A stretch of 23,436 bases of DNA from UMGS1532 sp045542355 (GCA_045542355.1 JAZQKX010000015.1:1-23436), one strand, 5' to 3'. Shown: positions 1 to 5,708, numbered from the stretch's first letter. Notes: a model not told the origin generated them from the sequence alone. Numbers and translations: made by a program.

Positions 1-283
1 ATATATGCGGATGACTTTTTGATTTATATAGGTAAAACTTCAAGAAATGTAGAAAAGCGCTTTAAAGAGCATAGAGCCGCCGTGGAAAAATTGGATGACA
101 ACGCCTAGAGAATACATAGAATAATTGAAAGATAGTGGCGCCAAGATACAATTAAGAACATTATATGAGGTGGAAGATGCCAATGAATTAAGAGTTTTAG
201 AGGATAATTTGATCTTTAAATTGTAGCCTATTGGAAATGTATAGGGGAGTTTAACAAATAAAAGAAAAGATGCTAAAACTTGA
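1..283 (+). CDS. GIY-YIG nuclease-like protein, 3' part, TAG-recoded, one frameshift
   Basis: The gene enters the window already open. Frame 1 gives IYIGKTSRNVEKRFKEH, which matches the second half of a GIY-YIG nuclease core (the YIG strand, then the Arg helix). It continues through TAG at 106-108. Around 127-131 the reading must move to frame 2, as if one A of the AAA run were extra. Frame 2 then gives GAKIQLRTLYEV, ELRVLEDNLIFKL-TAG-PIGNV-TAG-GSLTNK and ends at TGA 281-283. The Glu in ELRVLEDNLI fits the family's metal-binding Glu, and Gln at both frame-2 TAGs fits GIY-YIG C-termini. The frameshift may be a sequencing error, a slippage site or decay. GIY-YIG proteins cut DNA and are often phage homing nucleases; target unknown. 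Confidence 0.6.
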
Positions 284-432
284 AAAATTTAGAATAGAGA
301 AGTGATTGAAAATTAAGGAGTAAATTGAAAATTGTGGGGTAGACCTGCGATCGGTTCCCGCGCAGCCCTATAGTATTTTATCGTCATCGTCATCCTCACC
401 ATTCCATACTTCTTCACTATTGGAATCCACAC

Positions 433-461
433 TTGACTTTATTAAAAAAATATATTATAAT
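433..461 (+). promoter_or_regulatory. Promoter for the coiled-coil gene
   Basis: TTGACT at 433-438 and TATAAT at 456-461 are 17 bp apart. The start codon at 498 follows after an AAAGGAG site at 481-487. The stretch 284-432 before it shows no gene I can support. Confidence 0.85.
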
Positions 462-497
462 ATACTTGTAAATAATAATAAAAGGAGAATTCTCACC

Positions 498-992
498 ATG
501 GATCTTTATAATGAACTGCGTTCCGGCCGGACAGCAGAAGAAATCGCAACCGCTTTTACAGAGGCACTCAACGCCGCTGAAGCGCGCATCAAGGCTGAAG
601 AAGCCGCAGAAGCTGCTCGTCGCCACGCTGAAGAGGAAGCCGCACGTGCCCTAGCTGAAACTACCAAGGCCGCAAAGCGCGAAGAAATGACCGCTATGGT
701 TGATGAGGCGCTGCACTTCTGCGCCACCTATTACCCCGAACTCGGCCTTAAGGAAAACGATTGGACGCAAGCTGATGCCGCAGTCTTTGCTGACCTGCTT
801 CTTCTGCTTCTGGACATTGAGGCGGCAAAGCCCATCAAAAGAAAGCTAGAAATGTGGAGTAAACCCAAAGTAGAGATCGAAAAGTTTACTACTGCTTCTG
901 GCAAGGAAGCTATGCGCGCAGTGCCCGTTGAAAAAAGCGCTTCTGCTACAGAAGACGTATTCGCTAAGTTCTTTGAAGAGTTTGGACTATAA
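498..992 (+). CDS. Ala/Glu-rich coiled-coil protein, unknown function
   Basis: 164 aa. An upstream in-frame ATG at 420 is rejected because it overlaps the promoter; ATG 498 has AAAGGAG ten bases upstream. Residues about 10-55 are an unbroken Ala/Glu/Lys/Arg-rich helix (AEARIKAEEAAEAARRHAEE) typical of a coiled coil. The middle is a Leu-rich helix (ADLLLLLLDIEAAKPIKRK) and the tail ends in EDVFAKFFEEFGL. It is a one-gene unit with a strong promoter and a rho-independent terminator. It has no internal TAG and stops with TAA. It is visibly more GC-rich than the recoded late genes. I do not recognise a family; a scaffold or decoy role is possible but unsupported. Confidence 0.85.
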   Translation: MDLYNELRSGRTAEEIATAFTEALNAAEARIKAEEAAEAARRHAEEEAARALAETTKAAKREEMTAMVDEALHFCATYYPELGLKENDWTQADAAVFADLLLLLLDIEAAKPIKRKLEMWSKPKVEIEKFTTASGKEAMRAVPVEKSASATEDVFAKFFEEFGL

Positions 993-1029
993 GTCCCGGC
1001 CGGGTTTAACAAGTAACTACCGAACGGAA

Positions 1030-1056
1030 GAGAGGCACTATGTGCCTCTCTTTTTT
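1030..1056 (+). terminator. Terminator of the coiled-coil gene
   Basis: GAGAGGCAC (1030-1038) pairs perfectly with GTGCCTCTC (1042-1050) around a 3-nt loop, followed by six T. Confidence 0.93.
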
Positions 1057-1143
1057 ACGCAGTCGATGCGGTTTTATATATTATATTCTTTCCCATTATA
1101 TTATATCATAAAATAATATTTTTGTCAAATAAAGAATTTTTGT

Positions 1144-1172
1144 TTGACTTTTTTCAAAAAATATAGTATAAT
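1144..1172 (+). promoter_or_regulatory. Strong promoter for a small RNA
   Basis: TTGACT 1144-1149, 17-bp spacer, TATAAT 1167-1172. No ribosome site or plausible start follows; a terminator lies about 130 nt downstream. Confidence 0.8.
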
Positions 1173-1178
1173 AAAAAA

Positions 1179-1312
1179 AATAAAATTTTTGTGCGGCCAT
1201 ACTACTGTCGATTACCGTCCGAAGTATCAGACTCAGCGCACTAAAATTTTAGCTTCTATTGCTACTGGAAATTTTCACCCGAAAGAATTACGTCTTTCGG
1301 GTTTTTTCTTTT
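1179..1312 (+). ncRNA. Candidate small RNA, about 130 nt
   Basis: This is a promoter-to-terminator unit without a supported start codon. Near the 5' end GTGCG and CGCAC (about 1190-1240) can pair and enclose ATACT/AGTAT. The 3' end is a perfect terminator: CCCGAAAGA (1278-1286), TCTTTCGGG (1293-1301), then a T run to 1312. One frame reads as protein-like sequence (TTVDYRPKYQTQRTKILAS), so the RNA may derive from a decayed gene or may hide a leaderless peptide. From 1313 to about 1560 I see no gene, only sequence leading into the first covarying hairpin. Confidence 0.5.
1278..1312 (+). terminator. Terminator of the small RNA
   Basis: Nine-bp perfect stem CCCGAAAGA / TCTTTCGGG with loop ATTACG, followed by TTTTTTCTTTT. 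Confidence 0.93.
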
Positions 1313-1564
1313 GCCTATTAGACAAGGAACTAGTTCACGGGCGTGAAAAGTGGTGGGCCTCATTTCGGGAATTTTAAAATAAGGTCGCTATATGAACGCT
1401 AGAGTTAGAAAAGTTCCCGGTTATATCTAGCTTGGAAGGACGGTTTGCGACGTTCCTTCGCGAACCTGCGGAATCAGTGAAGCGTTTTCGGGAAAAAAGG
1501 TTAGGGGTAAAAAACTTGCTAGAAGTAGGAAAAAATTGCGCTATAGTGTTTCCGAACGGAATTC

Positions 1565-1588
1565 GGCTGGTTGCTCCGCTAACCAGCC
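1565..1588. repeat. Covarying operon-end hairpin H1
   Basis: GGCTGGTT (1565-1572) pairs with AACCAGCC (1581-1588), preceded by GGAATTC and followed by GCTCAAAAAA. First of eleven such hairpins in the window; stems differ while flanks are similar. Confidence 0.7.
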
Positions 1589-1592
1589 GCTC

Positions 1593-1632
1593 AAAAAACG
1601 CTCCTCTGCCGCATACAGAGGAGCGTTTTTTT
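1593..1632. terminator. Bidirectional terminator
   Basis: AACGCTCCTCTG and CAGAGGAGCGTT form a 12-bp stem with A/T runs on both sides. It ends the leftward gene at 1631 and would stop rightward transcription too. Confidence 0.9.
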
Positions 1633-1936
1633 ATTCAATTTCAGCAAGATCGTGCTCTCGCAGATAAATCAGAAAATGCTCTTCGAGCCATTCTGCACTG
1701 GCATTATCAATTAGCCACTGTTGCCAATCGGCAATGCCGTTCTGTTTGCAATATTCCTGAACGGAATAATGCTCCCAATGACCGAATATCGGATTGGTTT
1801 CGCCGGGAATATATACACCATATTCGCTCCATTCACCAATCCAACCTTCATCCAATAGCCACCGCATAGCAGACTTAGGAGAAGTTGCCACACCGATTGA
1901 GCCGTGGCACTCTTCAACAATGATAAAAACTTTCAT
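1631..1936 (-). CDS. Hypothetical phage protein, 101 aa
   Basis: Begins MKVFIIVEECHGSIGVA, with GAGGT eight bases before the ATG. It has no signal peptide, membrane segment or metal motif. It is rich in Trp and acidic residues (WLLDEGWIGEWSEYG, WQQWLIDNASAEWLEEH). The N-terminal strand followed by TSPKSAMRWLLDEGW resembles the small phage-protein layout in which a beta strand precedes a helix that begins after a TSP/TEEA-like turn. Last gene of an operon with 1970-2359; its TAA abuts the bidirectional terminator. Family not recognised. Confidence 0.8.
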   Translation of the reverse strand: MKVFIIVEECHGSIGVATSPKSAMRWLLDEGWIGEWSEYGVYIPGETNPIFGHWEHYSVQEYCKQNGIADWQQWLIDNASAEWLEEHFLIYLREHDLAEIE

Positions 1937-1949
1937 ATTTTTACCTCAT

Positions 1950-1972
1950 TTGGGGCGGTTTTCCGCCCCTTA
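1950..1972 (-). other. Intergenic hairpin directly after a stop codon
   Basis: GGGGCGG and CCGCCCC with a 4-nt loop lie immediately after the TAA of the 1970-2359 gene and just before the GAGG site of the next gene. There is no U tract, so it is not a classical terminator; processing or mRNA protection is possible. Confidence 0.6.
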
Positions 1973-2359
1973 TTTGGGTTTTCTCTTTTGAACGAGAGTA
2001 AATTCGTAGGTATTCTCACCAATAGTAAAGGAAATTTGCCGCTCCTTATTGGTAATGGTGACATTTTCACACGCATTTCCGCTCGTTTCTTTGAGAAAAG
2101 TTGCGATTTCTTCGATAATTGCGGCTTTGGTGGGATTTTCCTTACGAGGGCGTTGGTCGAACTTATACACAGTAGGCTTTTTATGCTCGTCAGCATTGGC
2201 GTTCTTCATAGCCTTTTTGTGTTCCTCTTTTGACATGTCCCACGGGAGGCTTTCGCCCCTATCCACCGCCTTATCGTCTTCAATCATTTCTTCGATTTGG
2301 GCATCGGAATATCCGAGTTTCTTAAATGCCGCCATTTGGCGGTCACTAATTTTAGCCAT
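1970..2359 (-). CDS. Cassette A second gene: Lys/Glu-rich protein with AxDRGE motif
   Basis: 129 aa with an AAAGGAG ribosome site. The N-terminal helix-turn region ISDRQMAAFKKLGYSDAQI leads to EMIEDDKAVDRGESLPWD. The 5842-6195 protein has the matching EQAMRKVGMTEEEI and KCDKAIDRGENLFPLD, so the two are paralogs. The middle is a charged linker. The C-terminus is strand-rich (VTITNKERQISFTIGENTYEFTL), paralleling DVHIVNPEREFEFTQAGRKF in the other copy. Both copies follow a MANKKTVVQ gene. Likely a nucleic-acid or partner-binding early protein; function unknown. Confidence 0.85.
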   Translation of the reverse strand: MAKISDRQMAAFKKLGYSDAQIEEMIEDDKAVDRGESLPWDMSKEEHKKAMKNANADEHKKPTVYKFDQRPRKENPTKAAIIEEIATFLKETSGNACENVTITNKERQISFTIGENTYEFTLVQKRKPK

Positions 2360-2381
2360 ACAATTCGCTCCTTTCAGTTAT

Positions 2382-2410
2382 AGTATAGCACATCAAGGGC
2401 GATTTGTCAA
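2382..2410 (-). promoter_or_regulatory. Promoter for 2359-1631 genes
   Basis: TTGACA (2405-2410), 17 bp, TATACT (2382-2387). The -35 lies in the loop of an inverted repeat, AGGGC...GCCCT. Confidence 0.85.
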
Positions 2411-2450
2411 GCCCTATTTTTGGGGAGGGGGTTGCCCCCCTCGCCGTCTC

Positions 2451-2834
2451 TTACTCCTCGTCAGCAGTAGCAACGAGGGCATACATAGAACGACCCTTAA
2501 CGATTTCCTTGGAAAGGACACCAGCGGTCACCAGTGCGGTCAGCCGAGGGGTCAGCTTCTGAGTATTGGGAACATTGGGATTATCCAAAAGTTTCACAAT
2601 ATCAGAAGGGGTATAGGTCGCACCTTCTGCCATAACGCCTACAATGGCGTTCTCGATAGCGGTATCAGCCGCCATCTTTTCCTTCTGCTTTGCGGTAGGC
2701 TCAGCGGACTTGCTGGCGTTCTTCTTCTTGGTGATTTCGATACGCTTTTCGATAAAAGCCTTCTGCTCAGCGTTCAGGGTGGGGATAGCCAGCAGTTCCT
2801 CGTACATCTGTACCACAGTTTTCTTGTTTGCCAT
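2451..2834 (-). CDS. Cassette A first gene: winged-helix-like protein
   Basis: 127 aa. An upstream ATG at 2855 is rejected: MANKKTVVQMYEELLAIP starts at 2834 behind AAGGAG. Paralog of 6199-6597, with near-identical blocks (RIEITKKKNAS, MAEGATYTPSDIVKLL, PNVPNTQKLTP, VKGRSMYAL). The C-terminal half looks like a winged helix: TPSDIVKLL, a recognition-type helix QKLTPRLTALVTAGVL, then a short wing ending KGRSMYALVA. The N-terminus carries a Lys-rich ITKKKNASK stretch. A DNA-binding early regulator is the best guess. A G/C-rich hairpin (about 2427-2447) follows the TAA. Confidence 0.88.
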   Translation of the reverse strand: MANKKTVVQMYEELLAIPTLNAEQKAFIEKRIEITKKKNASKSAEPTAKQKEKMAADTAIENAIVGVMAEGATYTPSDIVKLLDNPNVPNTQKLTPRLTALVTAGVLSKEIVKGRSMYALVATADEE

Positions 2835-2902
2835 AGTTATGCAACTCCTTCTCATGGTAGGTCATGACCCATTTTTGATTTCGTTCCCTTAGGAACATAC
2901 TT

Positions 2903-2931
2903 ATTATAGCACATCTTGTGCCGTTTGTCAA
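2903..2931 (-). promoter_or_regulatory. Promoter for cassette A
   Basis: TTGACA (2926-2931), 17 bp, TGC-TATAAT (2903-2908), i.e. extended -10. Its -35 is also the 3' arm of RNA unit U1. Confidence 0.9.
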
Positions 2932-3028
2932 GAGGTTTTTTCAAATTTCTTTGAAAAAATTTCAGAGTGTCCACTGAATAACCCTATACCTGTCGACAAG
3001 GGAGGTTTTTGTTTCTCTCCTCTTGACA
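2926..3028 (-). ncRNA. Candidate end-paired RNA unit U1
   Basis: Leftward transcription from the promoter at 3034 would begin with TGTCAAGAGG (3028-3019). The next promoter's -35 region supplies CCTCTTGACA (2935-2926), a perfect 10-bp complement. There is no start codon with a ribosome site between them. The interior holds TTGTCGACAGG and an A/T hairpin. Confidence 0.45.
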
Positions 3029-3033
3029 CCCTT

Positions 3034-3062
3034 ATTATAGCACAAGTTATGCGATTTGTCAA
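3034..3062 (-). promoter_or_regulatory. Middle tandem promoter (drives U1)
   Basis: TTGACA (3057-3062), 17 bp, TGC-TATAAT (3034-3039). Its -10 is exactly 131 bp from both neighbouring leftward -10 boxes. Confidence 0.9.
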
Positions 3063-3159
3063 GAGGTTTTTGGGATACAGTTTATTATTTTTTTAGTGGC
3101 TTTGACGCAATCCGCAGGTAAGCCATAACTCGGAGCGTCGACCCTGCGTCCTCTTGACA
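3057..3159 (-). ncRNA. Candidate end-paired RNA unit U2
   Basis: Starts TGTCAAGAGG (3159-3150) and ends CCTCTTGACA (3066-3057). Inside, GACGCAGG can pair either with CCTGCG or, as GACGCA, with TGCGTC, giving two mutually exclusive hairpins. No supported ORF. Confidence 0.45.
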
Positions 3160-3164
3160 AAAGT

Positions 3165-3193
3165 ATTATATCATAAATACCACCAAAAGTCAA
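3165..3193 (-). promoter_or_regulatory. Distal tandem promoter (drives U2)
   Basis: TTGACT (3188-3193), 17 bp, TGA-TATAAT (3165-3170). The shared GCACRAAT...CGGG block lies upstream of its -35. Confidence 0.88.
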
Positions 3194-3252
3194 TAGGTAA
3201 TATTGCACAAATACGGGAAAAAATAAAGCAGAAATTTTGTGCAAGTTGCTAA

Positions 3253-3281
3253 TTGACAAATTTCTGCTTGTGTATTAAAAT
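3253..3281 (+). promoter_or_regulatory. Plus-strand promoter facing into the leftward AbrB operon
   Basis: TTGACA 3253-3258, 17 bp, TAAAAT 3276-3281. Hairpin H2 begins 10 nt later, so a transcript would start at or near the hairpin and run antisense to the AbrB-like gene. Confidence 0.7.
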
Positions 3282-3290
3282 ATAAAATTC

Positions 3291-3315
3291 GGCTCTTTGC
3301 GTCCGACAAAGAGCC
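3291..3315. repeat. Covarying operon-end hairpin H2
   Basis: GGCTCTTTG (3291-3299) / CAAAGAGCC (3307-3315), loop CGTCCGA. It starts three bases after the AbrB-like TAA on the minus strand and is followed there by GAATTTTATATTTT, so in this copy it may be the operon terminator. Confidence 0.75.
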
Positions 3316-3317
3316 GG

Positions 3318-3539
3318 TTAGTCATTGAGTAGACCAGCTTCACGTAATACGCGCTTGGCTTTCTCTATCTCGTCTTCCACCCGGAAGCACTCGATACACA
3401 AATATGTTTTGCCGTCCTATTTGTGGATGAAGAAGTCATGTGTATCTCCCGGACGAATGTCTAACTGATCGCGGAGTTGGGAGGGAATGATAATGCGTCC
3501 GCTCGAATCAACTCTGCGTGCAAATTCTGTTTGTTTCAT
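3318..3539 (-). CDS. AbrB/SpoVT-like regulator with an in-frame TAG
   Basis: 73 aa if TAG is sense. MKQTEFARRVDSSGRIIIPS followed by QLRDQLDIRPGDTHDFFIHK is a classic AbrB-type swapped-hairpin DNA-binding domain (compare the copy at 11946). Codon 41 is TAG (3417-3419); the frame continues DGKTYLCIECFRVEDEIEKA and ends LREAGLLND-TAA. As a stop, TAG would remove the end of the AbrB fold and the tail helix. The sequence after it is clearly coding, so this is readthrough rather than chance. Its ribosome site is weak (GGAAAAAAATT). Full-length protein should appear only when amber is decoded. The target operators are unknown. Confidence 0.82.
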
Positions 3540-3574
3540 TGCGATAATTTTTTTCCAATGACCTAACGTGCCCG

Positions 3575-3602
3575 AAAAACGACCCTACCTCGGTTGGGGT
3601 CG
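3575..3602 (-). terminator. Terminator/attenuator between the two TAG-containing genes
   Basis: CGACCC (3602-3597), 11-nt loop, GGGTCG (3585-3580), then TTTTT. It would limit readthrough from the cysteine-rich gene into the AbrB-like gene. Confidence 0.75.
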
Positions 3603-3618
3603 GCTCTCACAAAAGAGC

Positions 3619-3735
3619 TTACAACTCGCAAGGCATACGCCCGCAAAGTTCGCGCAGTGGGCACTCTTTGCAATTTGACTATTTTTCACAAAATCGAATA
3701 ATAGTCAATAATGCCCTTAGTAGTTCAAGGGTCAT
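3619..3735 (-). CDS. Cysteine-rich microprotein with an in-frame TAG
   Basis: 38 aa if TAG is sense. ATG 3735 follows a doubled GGAGAAAGGAG ribosome site. The first part is MTLELLRALLTIIRFCEK, then TAG at codon 19 (3679-3681), then SNCKECPLRELCGRMPCEL-TAA. CxxCPLxxxCxxxPC resembles small metal-binding knuckles found in many phage microproteins. If TAG stopped translation, all of the cysteine cluster except one Cys would be lost. First gene after the promoter at 3769 and upstream of the other amber-containing gene. Confidence 0.7.
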
Positions 3736-3768
3736 TAGTTTTTCTCCTTTCTCCTATTTTGTAATTAT

Positions 3769-3797
3769 ATTTTATCAAAAATTTTTTGGAAAGTCAA
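3769..3797 (-). promoter_or_regulatory. Promoter for the amber-containing operon
   Basis: TTGACT (3792-3797), 17 bp, TAAAAT (3769-3774). The T run of the preceding leftward terminator runs directly into this -35, as TTTTTGACT. Confidence 0.85.
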
Positions 3798-3823
3798 AAA
3801 GAGGATGCGTGAAAGCACCCTCT
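3796..3823 (-). terminator. Leftward terminator of the 4796-3823 operon
   Basis: AGAGGGTGC (3823-3815) pairs with GCATCCTCT (3808-3800) with one G-T pair, then TTTTT. The stop TAA of the last gene overlaps its 5' base. Confidence 0.88.
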
Positions 3824-4092
3824 TAATAGCTGGCATCGATTTCACCAATAGAGCTAAAGTCAGAACGATAGGTGATGTCCACAGAGTGTTCATCATCATA
3901 AACCTGAATTGTGCCCCACCGCTCAATGTAATCGGCAATGGCATGGCGGACAACATTCCAATCTTCTTCCCTCTGCTTGCGCTCTCTGCGCACGTTTTCT
4001 TCGTTCAGTTTGGCAATCAAAGCCTGTAAATCATTGTTGCCAAGCCCCTTAGCATATTCGCAAATTTTTTCCAATTCACTTTTCGGTGGCAT
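3823..4092 (-). CDS. Hypothetical phage protein, 89 aa
   Basis: MPPKSELEKICEYAKGLGNN begins behind GGGAGG. Residues about 20-45 are a highly charged helix (LIAKLNEENVRRERKQREED). The C-terminus is acidic and aromatic (WGTIQVYDDEHSVDITYRSD). Its start overlaps the end of the preceding gene by 17 bp, indicating translational coupling. Last gene of a four-gene operon; TAA touches the terminator. No family recognised. Confidence 0.82.
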   Translation of the reverse strand: MPPKSELEKICEYAKGLGNNDLQALIAKLNEENVRRERKQREEDWNVVRHAIADYIERWGTIQVYDDEHSVDITYRSDFSSIGEIDASY

Positions 4093-4264
4093 TGTTGCAT
4101 TCCTCCCGCTCTCTAATTTCTATATCATCGAATTGTGTGCTTGCTATCGAGCCACGCATATCCGACTGAAATTCTCTCCAAGCCTTATCCTCGGCTTCCT
4201 CTTCCGTATCCGTTTCCACAAAATAGGTGTGGTATTGGATAAAAGACACCTCAAATTTTGCCAT
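4076..4264 (-). CDS. Small phage protein, TEEEAEDKA type
   Basis: 62 aa, AAAGGAA site. MAKFEVSFIQYHTYFVETDT then EEEAEDKAWREFQSD has the common phage layout of a beta strand, a T(E)EEA turn and an amphipathic helix, ending with a strand (DDIEIRER). Proteins of this shape are frequent in phage early regions; no role is established. Stops with TGA, overlapping the next gene. Confidence 0.8.
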   Translation of the reverse strand: MAKFEVSFIQYHTYFVETDTEEEAEDKAWREFQSDMRGSIASTQFDDIEIREREECNNATEK

Positions 4265-4276
4265 AATATTTTTCCT

Positions 4277-4495
4277 TTACAGAATATTTAATTCAGCTTC
4301 GACTAATTCAACCATAAGGTCATTTTGTACGTCGTAAACGTCTCCAGAGGTGAGAACAACTGCATTGCCCTCGTTATTGGGGGTAATTTTCATTTGCACC
4401 CAGCAGTCATCCACATCTCTTTCAAGAAAGACGTCTCCAATGCGAAGGTCGCCAAAACGTCTTAGACACTTTTCTCTACACATATTGATTTTCAT
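4277..4495 (-). CDS. Small beta-rich protein, family P, copy 1
   Basis: 72 aa, AAGGAAGG site. FGDLRIGDVFLERDVDD, WVQMKI, GNAVVLTSGDVYDV and LVEAELNIL define the shared pattern F(G)DL..GDVF, MK, NAV(D)L.TGE, ..V..A.I.L also present at 4578-4796 and 13108-13356. Such GD(V)F...NAV.L.(S/T)G proteins are widespread in phages and are probably small beta barrels; function unknown. Confidence 0.82.
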   Translation of the reverse strand: MKINMCREKCLRRFGDLRIGDVFLERDVDDCWVQMKITPNNEGNAVVLTSGDVYDVQNDLMVELVEAELNIL

Positions 4496-4577
4496 AAAAA
4501 TTACCTTCCTTTTTGTACTGCGCTTGGGCAGAAATGTTCAATCAATCCGTACGGTTGAGCGGCAAAAACGCAGGCTC

Positions 4578-4796
4578 TCACAGAATTTCAATCTGTGCAC
4601 TAACCACCACAACCTCTTCGTCTTTATTGATTTTAGCCAGTTCACCTGTTTGCAGGTCTACGGCATTATCGCCCTCATAGGTTTCGCTATATAGCTTCAT
4701 TCCATACCACCCCTCAGCAGGATAGTAGAATGGCTCACTTGCTTTCAGTTCACTGAATAGTGTGGTGTTTGTCATTCTTTTATCAATAAGTTCCAT
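4578..4796 (-). CDS. Small beta-rich protein, family P, copy 2
   Basis: 72 aa. ATG 4796 is chosen over the upstream in-frame ATG because GAGGT lies eight bases before it and the longer start overlaps the promoter. Motifs: YPAEGWYGMKLYS, DNAVDLQTGELAKI, VVVVSAQIEIL. Paralog of 4277-4495 and 13108-13356. First gene of the operon; ends TGA. Confidence 0.82.
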   Translation of the reverse strand: MELIDKRMTNTTLFSELKASEPFYYPAEGWYGMKLYSETYEGDNAVDLQTGELAKINKDEEVVVVSAQIEIL

Positions 4797-4821
4797 TTTA
4801 ATTACCTCACTTTCTATATGT

Positions 4822-4850
4822 ATTATATCATATTTTACTTGATTTGTCAA
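4822..4850 (-). promoter_or_regulatory. Promoter for 4796-3823 operon
   Basis: TTGACA (4845-4850), 17 bp, TGA-TATAAT (4822-4827). Confidence 0.88.
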
Positions 4851-4856
4851 TAGGTT

Positions 4857-5015
4857 TTAGAAAATTTTTTTAGGGCAAACAATATAATTGAAATAAGGGT
4901 TTTTTTCGCTTAGTTCTTTAGCATACTGCCTTGCTCTAATGGGATTAGCATATGTGCGGAGAATTTCATTCCCATACAACTTAGAACATCGAAACACAAT
5001 GTAAACAGTGTCCAT
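4857..5015 (-). CDS. 52-aa hypothetical protein
   Basis: MDTVYIVFRCSKLYGNEILR starts at 5015 behind GGGGGG, five bases after the stop of the membrane-protein gene. It continues TYANPIRARQYAKELSEKNP and ends NYIVCPKKIF-TAA. Strand-helix-strand with a basic surface. The CDS ends in the A/T tract just upstream of the next -35 box. Not recognised. Confidence 0.75.
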   Translation of the reverse strand: MDTVYIVFRCSKLYGNEILRTYANPIRARQYAKELSEKNPYFNYIVCPKKIF

Positions 5016-5019
5016 TTCA

Positions 5020-5253
5020 TTACCCCCCAATCACGCAATATAGGTTGAAAATAAACAACGCAACATTCAACACCACAAGGTTGATGCGGTGCGCTTGCCA
5101 ACAAAACGCAGTACCAATAGCCGAGCCAATAAGGAACAACCACGAATTGTCGATACCGCAGAACGCAAAGATGACACAGACTACATAAATCAAGGCGGTT
5201 AGGTCGGTGGGGTCAAACTTGTAGCGTTTATTTAACTCAAAAAACTTTTTCAT
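5020..5253 (-). CDS. Small integral membrane protein
   Basis: 77 aa from ATG 5253 (GAGGTGAG site). A basic amphipathic start, MKKFFELNKRYKFDPTDL, is followed by three hydrophobic segments: TALIYVVCVIFAFCG (18-33), SWLFLIGSAIGTAF (37-51) and INLVVLNVALFIFNLYCVIG (57-76). No lipobox or catalytic motif. Three-pass proteins of this size in phages can affect the host envelope (superinfection exclusion, holin-like), but nothing here decides that. First gene from the promoter at 5274. Confidence 0.82.
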   Translation of the reverse strand: MKKFFELNKRYKFDPTDLTALIYVVCVIFAFCGIDNSWLFLIGSAIGTAFCWQAHRINLVVLNVALFIFNLYCVIGG

Positions 5254-5273
5254 TTCTCTCACCTCTTGGCATT

Positions 5274-5302
5274 ATTATATCATAAGGGATTGAGTTTGTC
5301 AA
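5274..5302 (-). promoter_or_regulatory. Promoter for 5253-4857 genes
   Basis: TTGACA (5297-5302), 17 bp, TGA-TATAAT (5274-5279). The TGA stop of the upstream gene (5299-5301) is the TGA inside this TTGACA. Confidence 0.88.
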
Positions 5303-5688
5303 CCCCTAAATAGGTTTGCTTGCAAATCTTTTACGGTTGGATTGTTCTTAAAATGCTCCAGCACTTTGGCATAGTGTTGTTTGCCATATTCTGTCAATAT
5401 GTTTGGCTGTTGGATGGCATACTCAATCCAATTTTCCACCTTATACAGCTCTGCTCCCTGTGGGAGTTTGGTTATCTCATACACCGTTTCTCTGCGTCTT
5501 GTATTGTTTCTGCCATAGATAATAAAGGTCTTTTTTGTATAGACTACCTCAGGCATTACTTCTTCAGTTTTCACTGTGACGACCCAATGGCTAAACCCGA
5601 TTTCGTATAAGCTATGGGAATAAATTAAAGACCTTAAAACTGCTTCATCATTTTTATAATAACAGTTTTCTTGTTTGTTGTAATACAT
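5299..5688 (-). CDS. Hypothetical phage protein, 129 aa
   Basis: ATG 5688 (MYYNKQENCYYKNDEAVLRS) has AGAGGTG seven bases upstream; the longer start at 5718 overlaps the promoter. Mixed alpha/beta composition with an aromatic strand (EIGFSHWVVTVKTEEV) and a basic stretch (YGRNNTRRRETVYEI). The helical tail contains IQQPNILTEYGKQHYAKVLE. The stop TGA is built into the next promoter's -35. Single-gene unit. Not recognised. Confidence 0.82.
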   Translation of the reverse strand: MYYNKQENCYYKNDEAVLRSLIYSHSLYEIGFSHWVVTVKTEEVMPEVVYTKKTFIIYGRNNTRRRETVYEITKLPQGAELYKVENWIEYAIQQPNILTEYGKQHYAKVLEHFKNNPTVKDLQANLFRG

Positions 5689-5708
5689 TATTTTCACCTC
5701 TTGGAGAT

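Noticed and set aside
336..376. Possible tRNA 3' half near CTGCG...CGCAG
   Set aside because: The T-loop consensus GTTCRA is missing and no acceptor partner could be found.
300..432. Acidic minus-strand frame (EEVWNGEDDDDDK) as a gene end
   Set aside because: No upstream coding part: the frame runs into the plus-strand promoter, and there is no start codon with a ribosome site.
1432..1869. 145-aa plus-strand frame from TTG
   Set aside because: It runs through a terminator hairpin and antisense to a supported gene, and has no credible start.
2049..2867. 272-aa open frame on the plus strand
   Set aside because: It overlaps two well-supported paralogous minus-strand genes and has no ribosome site.
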